Positions 31,488-39,654 of a stretch of 64,000 bases of DNA are shown piece by piece (the first letter of the stretch is position 1; the number at the start of each line of letters is the position of its first letter). The stretch lies in NCBI RefSeq assembly GCF_036237315.1, contig NZ_CP108356.1, positions 7,693,501 through 7,757,500 on the forward strand, in the 5' to 3' direction. Under the pieces are notes generated by a model. That model searched no databases, was not told the DNA's origin, and saw only the letters and a program-made list of their open reading frames with translations. A program made the position numbers and the translations under genes. This stretch comes from Streptomyces sp. NBC_01351. GTDB taxonomy: Bacteria > Actinomycetota > Actinomycetes > Streptomycetales > Streptomycetaceae.

Positions 31488-33003
31488 GCCCGCGGCCCCG
31501 CGCCGCCGCTTCCCCCGCCTCGGCCTTCCCCTCCACCGCCTCCGTCGCTCGCTCCGCGTGCGCCTCCCGTGGCCCAGGACCGTCCGCGCCCGGGCCACCG
31601 CGGGCGCCGTCGCCGTGGTCGCGGCCGCCCTGACCCTGGCCTCGTACGTCCTCCTCGGACTCCTGGAGGCCAACCTGCTGCGCAACGCCGAGACGGACGC
31701 GTACCAGCAGGCCCAGACCGTCGCCCGGCTCGCCGCCGCCGGGAACCTCGACCGGGTCCGGCCGTTCGTGCGCGGCGTGGACTTCATCCAGGTGGTCGGC
31801 GCCGACGGCCGGGTCGTGCTGGCCACCCCGAACCTGGCCGGAGTTCCCCCGATCCAGCCCAACGAACCCGTGCCGTCCGGAAGGCGCGCCCACACCTTGA
31901 AGGTGCGCCCGCTCGGCGACGAGCACCGTCAGCGGGTCGTCCAGGTCACCGCGGCCACCCCGGACGGCATCCTCACCGTCTACGCGGGCACCTCCCTGCG
32001 CGATGTGGACGCCGCCGACGACGTCACCACGGCAGCCCTGGCCTTCGGCGTACCGCTGCTCCTGGCCACCGTCGCCCTCGTCACCTGGCGGGTCACCGGC
32101 CGCGCCCTCGAACCGGTCGAGGCGATCCGCGCCGAGGTGGCCGCCATCACCGACCGCGACCTGCACCGCCGGGTCCCCGTACCGGCCACCCACGACGAGG
32201 TCGCCCGCCTCGCGCAGACCATGAACACCACCCTGGACCGGCTGGAGGCCTCGGGCGCCCGGCAGCGCCAGTTCATCGCGGACGCCTCGCACGAACTGCG
32301 CAGCCCCATCACCGTGTTGCGCACCCAGCTGGAGGTGGCCCTCGCGGTCCGGGACCCGCAGCTGTGGCCCGAGCTGATCGGCGGAGCGCTCCAGGACATC
32401 GAGCGCCTCCAGCAACTCGCCGCCGACCTGCTCCTCCTGGCCCGCATCGATGCGGCCCAGCCCGTTTCGGCGGTCCCGCTGGACCTCACCTCGCTCGTCG
32501 GGGCCGCCGTCGACGCGCGCCTCGGCGACCGGGTCCCGGTGCGGACCCGACTGGACCCGGCCGTCGTGGTGACCGGCAGCGAGCTGTGGCTCACCCGGGT
32601 GGTCACCAACCTGCTCGACAATGCCCAGCGCTTCGCCGACCGCGAGGTGCGGCTCGTCCTGCGCGGTGGTGCCCACACCGCCCACACCGCCGTACTGGAG
32701 GTCACGGACGACGGCCCCGGCATCCCCCGGGAGGACCGGGAACGGGTCTTCGAACGGTTCACCCGCCTCGACGACGCCCGCAGCCGCGACCACGGCGGCG
32801 CGGGCCTGGGCCTGGCCATCGCCCGCGACCTGACCGCCCATCACGGCGGCACCCTCACGGCCGAGGACGCTCCGAGCGGGGCACGGCTGGTCGTGCGCCT
32901 GCCGCTCGCGCCGACGACGCCGTCCGCACTCAGCGCTCCGACAGCTCCGAAGGGGCCTCCTGCACCAGCCAGCCGTTCCCGTCCGGATCCTCGAAGGTCA
33001 TGA
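31480..33003 (+). CDS. Two-component sensor histidine kinase
   Basis: A 507-residue kinase. GTG 31480 lies inside the regulator's last codons, so translation is coupled. Two membrane helices (about 40-62 and 185-205) flank an extracellular sensor of about 120 residues. HAMP follows (residues about 207-258), then the H-box ADASHELRSP with H271. The N-box is LLDNAQRF, G1 is DDGPGI and G2 is GGAGLGLAI. The C-terminal extension after the ATPase domain is Pro/Ala-rich and its last 74 bp overlap the convergent VOC gene. The signal is unknown; an envelope cue fits the extracellular sensor and the PepSY-like neighbour. Confidence 0.92.
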   Translation: MAEPAAPRRRFPRLGLPLHRLRRSLRVRLPWPRTVRARATAGAVAVVAAALTLASYVLLGLLEANLLRNAETDAYQQAQTVARLAAAGNLDRVRPFVRGVDFIQVVGADGRVVLATPNLAGVPPIQPNEPVPSGRRAHTLKVRPLGDEHRQRVVQVTAATPDGILTVYAGTSLRDVDAADDVTTAALAFGVPLLLATVALVTWRVTGRALEPVEAIRAEVAAITDRDLHRRVPVPATHDEVARLAQTMNTTLDRLEASGARQRQFIADASHELRSPITVLRTQLEVALAVRDPQLWPELIGGALQDIERLQQLAADLLLLARIDAAQPVSAVPLDLTSLVGAAVDARLGDRVPVRTRLDPAVVVTGSELWLTRVVTNLLDNAQRFADREVRLVLRGGAHTAHTAVLEVTDDGPGIPREDRERVFERFTRLDDARSRDHGGAGLGLAIARDLTAHHGGTLTAEDAPSGARLVVRLPLAPTTPSALSAPTAPKGPPAPASRSRPDPRRS

Positions 33004-33361
33004 ACGAGTTCCAGGTGTCGCCCTTCCCGTCCTCCCAGCCCCCCATGCCGATGTGCCGGACGGGCGACACGTCCACGCCCCGGCCCACCAACTCCTCGCG
33101 GGCCGTCTCGATGTCCGTGACGCAGAGCTGGAGTCCCTGCAGGGCGCCGGGCGCCGACTTCTTCGCTCCGGGCGCCGCCGGCATGCCCGATTCCATCGCG
33201 ATGGAACAGCGGGAGCCGGGCGGGGTCAGCTGGATGATCCGGACCCCGGGCGCGACCTCGTCGTCCAGGTCGACGGTGAACCCCACTTTGTCGGCGTAGA
33301 ACGCCTTCGCCCGGTCCAGGTCGGCGACGGGCACCAGAACCACTTCGAGTGTCCAGTTCAC
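32930..33361 (-). CDS. VOC (glyoxalase/bleomycin-resistance fold) protein
   Basis: A 143-residue vicinal-oxygen-chelate protein. The GTG at 33361 has GAGGAGG upstream; the longer frame to 33604 is Arg/Pro-rich noise. The two beta-alpha-beta-beta-beta modules are visible: LEVVLVPVADLDRAKAFYADKVGFTVD and LQGLQLCVTDIETAREELVGRGVDV, ending with TFEDPDGNGWLVQE, where the Glu-type metal ligand sits. Catalytic role or ligand unknown. Its 3' end is antisense to the last codons of the histidine kinase. Confidence 0.87.
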   Translation of the reverse strand: MNWTLEVVLVPVADLDRAKAFYADKVGFTVDLDDEVAPGVRIIQLTPPGSRCSIAMESGMPAAPGAKKSAPGALQGLQLCVTDIETAREELVGRGVDVSPVRHIGMGGWEDGKGDTWNSFMTFEDPDGNGWLVQEAPSELSER

Positions 33362-33585
33362 GGAAAGCCTCCTCACGAACGCCGGCAGGTCCGGCCGCTC
33401 CCACCGTCGCCCACGCGGCCACCCCCGCGCACGCCGAATCGCCAGTTCCCGCCAACGGATGTCCACGTGGGGAGGCGGGCCCCGGCGGGACGCGCGCGCC
33501 GGGCCGACCGGAAATACGATGGGGGCGGGCTTTTCGCACAGCGGAAGCAGAGACGAATGGATGAACCCGCACCTCGGAGCGGTCC

Positions 33586-34401
33586 ATGACCCCGCGGCGG
33601 CCACCGCGGGTGACCAGCGCCGAGCTGCTGAGCACCCTGCGGCGGCTCGCCGCCCAGACCCGGGAAGGGGTGGAGCTCCAGCAGGCCAGGGTGGAACTGG
33701 CCGAGGCCCTGCAGCGCGAGCTGCTGCCCACCTCGCTGCCCGTCCTGCCGGGGCTGCGGGCCGCGGCCCGGTACGCGCCCGCCCGCCACGGCCTGGACAT
33801 AGGGGGCGACTGGTACGACGGCTTCCGGCTGGCCGAGGGAGCCCTCGCCTTCTCCATCGGCGACGTCCAGGGCCATGACGTCGAGGCGGCCGCCTTCATG
33901 GGGCAGGTGCGCATCGGCCTGCGCGCCGTGGCCTCCGTGGTCGACGATCCCGGCGAGGTCCTGACCAGGACGAACGAAGTACTGCTCGCCATGGGCCGGG
34001 AGCTCTTCGCCACCTGCACCCTGCTCCGCTTCGATCCGGAGACCTGGGAGATCGAAAGCGCCCGGGCGGGCCACGTCCCCGCCGTCTGGGCCACGGTCGA
34101 CGGCCGGTACGGCATAGCCGAGGACGCCGGCGGGCCGCCGCTCGGCATGCTGCCCGGCGGGGGATACGCGGTGACCAGGCGCCGCCTCGTCACGGCCGGC
34201 TCGATCGTCCTGCTCACCGACGGTGTGGTCGAAGGACCGGCGTTCCCGATCGACGTGGGGCTGGAGCGGGTGGTGCACGTCGTCAGGGAAGGGGCGGGCG
34301 GCGACCCCGACGAGCTCGCCGCCGAGGTGATGAAGGTGGCCGATTCCACCGGTCACGCCGATGACGCGGCCGTGCTCGTCCTCAGCCACGACGCGCCGTG
34401 A
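33586..34401 (+). CDS. PP2C-type SpoIIE-like protein phosphatase
   Basis: A 271-residue phosphatase; ATG 33586 has CGGAG upstream. An N-terminal helix (ELLSTLRRLAAQTREGVELQQARVELAEALQ) leads into the PP2C core: LQRELLPTSLP, ARYAPARHGLDIGGDWYDGF with the metal-binding Asp, FSIGDVQGHDVEAAAFMGQVR, IVLLTDGVVEG and a C-terminal DDAAVLVL. All metal-site aspartates are present. In Streptomyces such enzymes usually dephosphorylate anti-anti-sigma factors in partner-switching networks. No sensor domain or anti-sigma gene is adjacent, so its partner lies elsewhere. Confidence 0.9.
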   Translation: MTPRRPPRVTSAELLSTLRRLAAQTREGVELQQARVELAEALQRELLPTSLPVLPGLRAAARYAPARHGLDIGGDWYDGFRLAEGALAFSIGDVQGHDVEAAAFMGQVRIGLRAVASVVDDPGEVLTRTNEVLLAMGRELFATCTLLRFDPETWEIESARAGHVPAVWATVDGRYGIAEDAGGPPLGMLPGGGYAVTRRRLVTAGSIVLLTDGVVEGPAFPIDVGLERVVHVVREGAGGDPDELAAEVMKVADSTGHADDAAVLVLSHDAP

Positions 34402-34435
34402 CGCGGCGGCCCCCGACCCCCACCCCGGATAGCGC

Positions 34436-35431
34436 GTGTCACGATCCGCCGGGGCCCGGGGACTGTTGTCTGATGCTGTGGTGCGCACCGAGCGATGGCG
34501 ACGATTCCCGGCAGTCCTCCTGACGATCCTCGCCGTCGCGGTCGCCTACTACGCGAGCGGTCGGCTCGGCCTGCGCCATCGCGTGGTCGTCGAGGACGCG
34601 ATGGTCACGCCTTTGTGGCCGCCCACGGGCATCGCGGTGGCCTGCCTGCTCTGGTTCGGCATCCGGATCTGGCCGGGGATCGCCCTCGGTACGTACTTCG
34701 CCATCGAGAGCATCAGCTCCTTCGACGCGCCCGGCCTGGGCATCGTGGCCGGGAACGCCCTCGCCCCGGTGTGCGCGTACGCGCTGCTGCGCTGGGCCGG
34801 CTTCCGCGTCGAGCTGGACCGGCTGCGCGACGGGCTGGCGCTGGTCTTCCTGGGCGGCCTCCTCCCGATGCTGATCAGCGCGACCGCCGGAACCTGGACC
34901 CTGGTGTTCAGCGGGGACCTGCCGCTCGCCCAGTTCTGGCCGACGTGGACGGCCTGGTGGGCCGGAGACGCGATGGGCGTGCTCATCGTGACCCCGGTGC
35001 TGCTCGTCCTGCCCACGGTCAGGCTGCCCACGGACGCCTTCCGGGCGGCCGAGGCGGCCGTGCTGATGGCCGTGGCCGGCGTCGTCGCCGTCGCGGCCAC
35101 CCGCAGTTCCCTCTCGCTGCTGTTCCTCGTGTTCCCCCTGCTCATCTGGGCGGCGGTCCGTTTCCAGCTGGCCGGCGCCGCCCCGTGCGCCCTGCTCGTG
35201 TCGGTCGTGGCGATCTCGGCGGCGATCGACCAGGAGGGGCCGTTCACCGGCCACACGCTCTTCGAGGTCATGGTCAACCTCCAGGCCCTCAACGGGGCGG
35301 CGGCCCTGACCGGGCTGCTGCTGTCGGCCCTGGTCACCGAGCAGAACAACATCCGTCTGAAAATCGAACAGGTCTGCGAGGACCTCGCCGAACTGGTCGA
35401 CCACCTCTCTCCCGGGAGGCCCGAGCGGTGA
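34436..35431 (+). CDS. MASE1-domain integral membrane protein
   Basis: A protein of about 331 residues made almost wholly of a MASE1 membrane sensor: eight or so hydrophobic segments, with LWPPTGIAVACLLWFGIRIWPGIALG as the family hallmark and TWTAWWAGDAMGVLIVTPVLL as the second conserved region. In other bacteria MASE1 precedes histidine kinase, GGDEF or SpoIIE output domains; here only a short C-terminal helix (IRLKIEQVCEDLAELVDHL) follows. It sits 34 bp behind the SpoIIE-like phosphatase gene, so the two could form a split sensor-output pair. The start is uncertain: GTG 34436 or GTG 34478. Confidence 0.85.
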   Translation: MSRSAGARGLLSDAVVRTERWRRFPAVLLTILAVAVAYYASGRLGLRHRVVVEDAMVTPLWPPTGIAVACLLWFGIRIWPGIALGTYFAIESISSFDAPGLGIVAGNALAPVCAYALLRWAGFRVELDRLRDGLALVFLGGLLPMLISATAGTWTLVFSGDLPLAQFWPTWTAWWAGDAMGVLIVTPVLLVLPTVRLPTDAFRAAEAAVLMAVAGVVAVAATRSSLSLLFLVFPLLIWAAVRFQLAGAAPCALLVSVVAISAAIDQEGPFTGHTLFEVMVNLQALNGAAALTGLLLSALVTEQNNIRLKIEQVCEDLAELVDHLSPGRPER

Positions 35432-35474
35432 CCCGCATGCCGTGACCGGGGGCGGGCGCGGCGCGGGCCGCCCG

Positions 35475-36089
35475 TCACCCGGTGAAGACCCCCGCGCGGG
35501 CCGCGGAGACGGCCGCCTGCGCGGCCCGCTCCGCCGCGGCCTCGTCGAGGGGGGCTTCGGACGTGAGAAAGCGGTAGTAGAGCGGGGCGGAGACCGCGCG
35601 GACCACCTCGGCGGCGTCGGTGCCCGCGGGCAGTTCGCCCCGGTCGACGGCCTCCCGTACGCACGGAGCCCACTCGGCCACGCGGACCTCGTAGAAGCGG
35701 TGCAGGGCCTCCGCCGTCCGTGCGTCGCTCGTGGCCGCGGCGATCACGGCCTTGAACAGCGCCCCCTGGCGGGGATCGGCCAGGGTGCGCCGCACGAGGG
35801 CGGCGTTGGCCCGCATGTCCTCCAGGAACGAGCCGGTCTCGGCGCGCGGCAGGGACTGCTCGGCCATGTCCGCCAGCAGGTCCGCGACCAGGCCGGTGAC
35901 GGTTCCCCAGCGGCGGTACACCGTCGTCTTGCCCACCTCCGCGCGGCGGGCGATCTCGGCCAGGTCCAGCTGGTGGAACCCCTGCTCGGCGAGGGTGTCC
36001 CCGGCCGCCTCCAGCACCGCGGCCCGCACCCGGGCGGTACGGCCCCCGGGGCGCACGGTCCCCGGCTCGACGGCATCACTGGGCGTCAT
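35475..36089 (-). CDS. TetR family transcriptional regulator
   Basis: A 204-residue repressor; ATG 36089 has GGAG 7 nt upstream. The N-terminal helix-turn-helix is clear: VRAAVLEAAGDTLAEQGFHQLDLAEIARRAEVGKTTVYRRW, read in two parts (helices 1 and 2-3). The C-terminal domain (about 80-200) resembles the TetR_C_11 type, with EVRVAEWAPCVREAVDRGELPAG. It is divergent from an aldo-keto reductase gene, and the 96-bp gap contains paired repeats, so the reductase and itself are probable targets. Confidence 0.9.
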   Translation of the reverse strand: MTPSDAVEPGTVRPGGRTARVRAAVLEAAGDTLAEQGFHQLDLAEIARRAEVGKTTVYRRWGTVTGLVADLLADMAEQSLPRAETGSFLEDMRANAALVRRTLADPRQGALFKAVIAAATSDARTAEALHRFYEVRVAEWAPCVREAVDRGELPAGTDAAEVVRAVSAPLYYRFLTSEAPLDEAAAERAAQAAVSAARAGVFTG

Positions 36090-36101
36090 AACGGCACTCC
36101 G

Positions 36102-36167
36102 GTTCCATTAGTGCAAGTCTCCTGCTACGTTGGACTCACCTTAACGGGTCCAGCGTTCCATTACTGC
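36102..36167. promoter_or_regulatory. Candidate TetR operators between regulator and aldo-keto reductase
   Basis: GTTCCATTAGTGC (36102-36114) recurs as GTTCCATTACTGC (36155-36167). Between them TGGACTC (36131-36137) and GGGTCCA (36146-36152) form a 7-bp inverted repeat with one mismatch and 8-nt spacing. Which element the regulator binds is unknown. Confidence 0.55.
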
Positions 36168-36185
36168 TCTCTGGAGGGATCCATC

Positions 36186-37250
36186 ATGGAGTACAGGCAG
36201 CTCGGCACCTCCGACCTCAAGGTCCCCGCCCTCAGCTTCGGCGCCGGCACCTTCGGCGGCCAGGGGCCGTTGTTCGGCGCCTGGGGCACCACGGACGCGC
36301 GGGAGGCGCGCCGGCTCGTCGACATCTGCCTGGAAGCCGGCATCACGATGTTCGACACCGCCGACGTGTACTCGGCGGGCGCCTCGGAGCAGGTTCTGGG
36401 GCAGGCGGTCAAGGGCCGGCGCGACGAGGTCCTGCTGTCCACCAAGGCCGGCCTGCCGATGGGCGAGGGGCCAGATGACGCCGGCACTTCCGGCTCCCGC
36501 CTGATCCGGGCGACGGAGGACGCCCTGCGCCGGCTCGGCACCGACCGCATCGACCTCTTCCAGCTGCACGCCTTCGACGCCGCCACCCCGGTCGAGGAAG
36601 TCCTGTCCACGCTCGACCGGCTCGTGCGGGCCGGGAAGATCCGCTACGTCGGCGTCTCCAACTTCGCGGGCTGGCAGCTGATGAAGTCCCTCGCCGCCGC
36701 CGAGGAGCACGGCTTCCCGCGCTACGTGGCCCACCAGGTCTACTACTCCCTCATCGGGCGCGACTACGAATGGGAGCTGATGCCCCTCGGTCACGACCAG
36801 GGCGTCGGCGCCATGGTCTGGAGCCCGCTGGGCTGGGGCCGCCTGACGGGCAAACTGCGCCGGGGCCAACCGCTGCCGCCGCAGAGCCGCCTGCACCGGA
36901 CGGCCGACTACGGCCCGCCCGTCGAGGACGGCCACCTCCACGACGTGGTCGACGCCCTCGACGAGGTCGCGCGGGAGACAGGCCGGAGCATCCCCCAAGT
37001 GGCCATCAACTGGCTCCTCGCCCGCCCCACGGTGTCCTCCGTCATCGTCGGCGCCCGCGACGAGGCCCAACTGCGCCAGAACATCGGTGCGATCGGCTGG
37101 ACCCTGTCCCCCGAGCAGACGGCCCGACTCGACGCCGCGAGCCACAGGCCGGCCCCGTACCCGTACTTCCCGTACGAACGCCAGGAGGGCTTCGCCCGCC
37201 TCAACCCGCCCCTGATCGCCCCGGCCACCCCGGCCACCCCGGCGACGTGA
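36186..37250 (+). CDS. Aldo-keto reductase
   Basis: A 354-residue TIM-barrel oxidoreductase; ATG 36186 has TGGAGGG upstream. The catalytic tetrad is visible: Asp and Tyr in FDTADVYSAGASE, Lys in LLSTKAGL, and His in LFQLHAFD. RYVGVSNFAGWQL and the C-terminal SSVIVGARDEAQLRQNIGA form the NADPH-binding part. The family reduces aldehydes and ketones. The divergent TetR gene and operator-like repeats suggest induction by a carbonyl or drug-like ligand. The C-terminus ends in repeats of Ala-Thr-Pro. Confidence 0.92.
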   Translation: MEYRQLGTSDLKVPALSFGAGTFGGQGPLFGAWGTTDAREARRLVDICLEAGITMFDTADVYSAGASEQVLGQAVKGRRDEVLLSTKAGLPMGEGPDDAGTSGSRLIRATEDALRRLGTDRIDLFQLHAFDAATPVEEVLSTLDRLVRAGKIRYVGVSNFAGWQLMKSLAAAEEHGFPRYVAHQVYYSLIGRDYEWELMPLGHDQGVGAMVWSPLGWGRLTGKLRRGQPLPPQSRLHRTADYGPPVEDGHLHDVVDALDEVARETGRSIPQVAINWLLARPTVSSVIVGARDEAQLRQNIGAIGWTLSPEQTARLDAASHRPAPYPYFPYERQEGFARLNPPLIAPATPATPAT

Positions 37251-37289
37251 CCGGGCCCCGACCGCTGCGCGCGGAGCGCCTCCGGGAGC

Positions 37290-37823
37290 TCAACCGGCGC
37301 TCCCGGAGCCGCCGTCCACATTCCACTCCTCCGGCAGCCGCGCACCGCAGAAGACGCAGACGTAGTCCTCGTCCCGCACGATGTTGAGCTCCCCGCAGCC
37401 GGGACAGCGCCGGAACACCACCTCGTGGGTGAAGCCGGGAGGGCGCGCGATGCCGACCGCGTCCAGCGCGTCCGCGACGGCCGCCCACGAGCCGACGTCC
37501 GGGCAGTAACCGGTCGACTGGTTGCTGACCTCGGCAACCATCCACCGCCCGGATTCCCGGCGGAAACCCATCTCCCCGGCGCCCAGAACCCTTCCCCCAC
37601 CCGCACACGCCACGTGCTCGCTCCGCCGCGCCGCGAGCCGCAGCACACCCGCCGAGTCCACGACGAACGTGAACGGCTCGGCCAGGTCCTCGGCGGTCAG
37701 AGCCGACACCCAGCCGTCGAAATCGGCGGCCGAGCGAATCCGTCGGCCCTCCGCTTCCGGCCGGACCAGCGCCCGGAGCTCCGCCGGTCCCACGTACCGA
37801 TAACTCCGCCCCCGTGAGTTCAC
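37290..37823 (-). CDS. Uncharacterised protein with C-terminal zinc ribbon
   Basis: A 177-residue protein. GTG 37823 lies 7 nt after a TAGGTT hexamer, so a leaderless message is likely; the frame stays open far upstream but that part is the shadow of the monoamine oxidase gene. The body contains SAADFDGWVSALTAEDLAEPFTF and VVDSAGVLRLAARRSEHV. The C-terminus has two CxxC pairs, CPGCGELN and CVFCGARLP, a probable treble-clef or ribbon zinc site. No family recognised; adaptor or nucleic-acid binding are both possible. Confidence 0.75.
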   Translation of the reverse strand: MNSRGRSYRYVGPAELRALVRPEAEGRRIRSAADFDGWVSALTAEDLAEPFTFVVDSAGVLRLAARRSEHVACAGGGRVLGAGEMGFRRESGRWMVAEVSNQSTGYCPDVGSWAAVADALDAVGIARPPGFTHEVVFRRCPGCGELNIVRDEDYVCVFCGARLPEEWNVDGGSGSAG

Positions 37824-38003
37824 GCCGGCCAACCTAACCCACGTCCGTACCCGCCATTGGAGCGGCAGTGCCGGTGCCCGAGGTGTCGTGGGCCCCGCTG
37901 CCGTGGCAGGCGCAGGACGATCGTGCGGACACGTCGCTCTTGGTGCGAGCCGCCGCATGCGCTTCGTGTGCTCGCCGCCGTCTCCAGGGAGGTCGGGAGT
38001 TCC

Positions 38004-39590
38004 ATGGCCCGCACGCCACTCGCACAGTCGCTCCAGGATCTGATCGCCGAGCCGGGAGACCCCCGCGGCCTCCCGCGCAGGCGGCTGCTCCGTGATGCGG
38101 GGCTGCTCGGGCTCGCCGCCGCGAGCGCGGGCGTCTTGGGGGCATGGCCCCCACCCGCGAGCGCGGCGAGCGCCACGGACACCACCGGCGCCGCGACCGT
38201 CCCCCGGATCGTGGTCGTGGGCGCGGGCCTCGCAGGCCTCACCGCCGCCTACCGGCTCAAGCAGGCCGGCTACACCGCTCAGCTGCACGAGGCCTCGGAC
38301 CGGGTCGGCGGCCGCTGCTGGACCCTGCGCGGGGCCTTCGCGGACGGCCAGCTCGCCGAACGCGGCGGTGAACTGATCGACCAGGGCCATACGGCGATCC
38401 GCCGGCTCGTCGGACAGCTCGGGCTCACCCTGGACAACCTCCTCGCCGCCGAGCGGAACGGCACCGCCTCGCTCGGCTACTTCGACGGCGCCCCGTACTC
38501 GTTCGCGCAGGCGTCCATCGACCTGAGGCGGGTCTGGCGGAAGCTGCACGCGGACGTCGTCGCGGCCGGCTATCCGACCCTCTACAACAACAGCACGCCG
38601 CGGGGGCGCCAGCTGGACCGGATGTCGATCGTCGACTGGATCAACGAGAGCGTCCCCGGCGGGATCACCTCGAAGCTCGGACAGCTGCTGGACGTCGCCT
38701 ACACCATCGAGTACGGAGCCGACAGCGACCGGCAGAGCGCGCTCAACCTGCTCTACCTGCTCGGGTACCGGGGCCAGGGACGGCTGCGCATCTTCGGCGC
38801 GTCGAACGAGAAGTACCACGTGACCGGGGGCAACGATCAGATTCCGGCCCGCCTCGCGGCGGCGCTCCCCGGGCAGATCACCCTCGGCTCCGAGCTCGTC
38901 GCGATCAGGCGGAACACCGACACCACCTACACCCTCTCCTTCCGGCGGGGGCTCACGGTGACGGACGTGACCGCCGACAAGGTGGTACTGGCGCTGCCGT
39001 TCTCGATCCTCCGCTCCTCGGTCGACCTGACGCAGGCCGGCTTCCGCGCCCTGAAGCGGACGGCGATCGCCGAGATGGGCATGGGCACGAACTCGAAGCT
39101 CCACCTCCAGTTCGCGACGAGGCACTGGGAATCCCTCGGCTCCAATGGTGAGACGTTCGCCGACCGGGGCTACCAGAGCACCTGGGACGTGAGCCGCGCC
39201 CAGCCGGGGGCCTCCGGGATCCTCGTCGACTACACGGGCGGCACGATCGGGGCGAGTTTCGGCGCCGGCACCCCCGAGACCAGGGCCCGCCGCTTCCTGA
39301 ACCAGATCGAACCGGTCCTGCCCGGGATCGGCGCGCGGTGGAACGGCCGGGCGACGATCGACTTCTGGCCCGGCCATCCGTGGACGAAGGGGTCGTACTC
39401 CTACTGGAAGGTGGGGCAGTACACCCGGTTCGCGGGGATCGAGCGCGAGCGGGAGGGGAACTGCCACTTCGCGGGCGAACACACGTCGGTCGACTTCCAG
39501 GGATTCCTCAACGGAGCCGTGGAGACGGGGGAGCGGGCGGCGGACGAGGTGCTGGCGGACGTGACGGGTCTGCGCAAGCGGACCCGGTGA
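38004..39590 (+). CDS. Tat-exported flavin monoamine oxidase
   Basis: A 528-residue flavoenzyme. ATG 38004 follows GGGAGGTCGGGAG. The N-terminus has a twin-arginine signal, PRRRLLRDAGLLGLAAAS, ending near ASAASA, so the folded FAD protein is exported. The FAD-binding Rossmann motif is IVVVGAGLAGLTAAYRLKQAG, read as GAGLAG, followed by EASDRVGGRCWT. A substrate-domain region and the C-terminal FAD motif GEHTSVDFQGFLNGAVETGERAA complete the family pattern. It should oxidise amines to aldehydes with release of ammonia and peroxide outside the membrane. It stands alone, divergent from the zinc-ribbon gene. Confidence 0.92.
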   Translation: MARTPLAQSLQDLIAEPGDPRGLPRRRLLRDAGLLGLAAASAGVLGAWPPPASAASATDTTGAATVPRIVVVGAGLAGLTAAYRLKQAGYTAQLHEASDRVGGRCWTLRGAFADGQLAERGGELIDQGHTAIRRLVGQLGLTLDNLLAAERNGTASLGYFDGAPYSFAQASIDLRRVWRKLHADVVAAGYPTLYNNSTPRGRQLDRMSIVDWINESVPGGITSKLGQLLDVAYTIEYGADSDRQSALNLLYLLGYRGQGRLRIFGASNEKYHVTGGNDQIPARLAAALPGQITLGSELVAIRRNTDTTYTLSFRRGLTVTDVTADKVVLALPFSILRSSVDLTQAGFRALKRTAIAEMGMGTNSKLHLQFATRHWESLGSNGETFADRGYQSTWDVSRAQPGASGILVDYTGGTIGASFGAGTPETRARRFLNQIEPVLPGIGARWNGRATIDFWPGHPWTKGSYSYWKVGQYTRFAGIEREREGNCHFAGEHTSVDFQGFLNGAVETGERAADEVLADVTGLRKRTR

Positions 39591-39654
39591 CGGTGAGCCC
39601 GCCACCGGGCGGTCTCGGGGCGGGAACGGGAAGCCGGGCTGGACTTCCCGGGGC

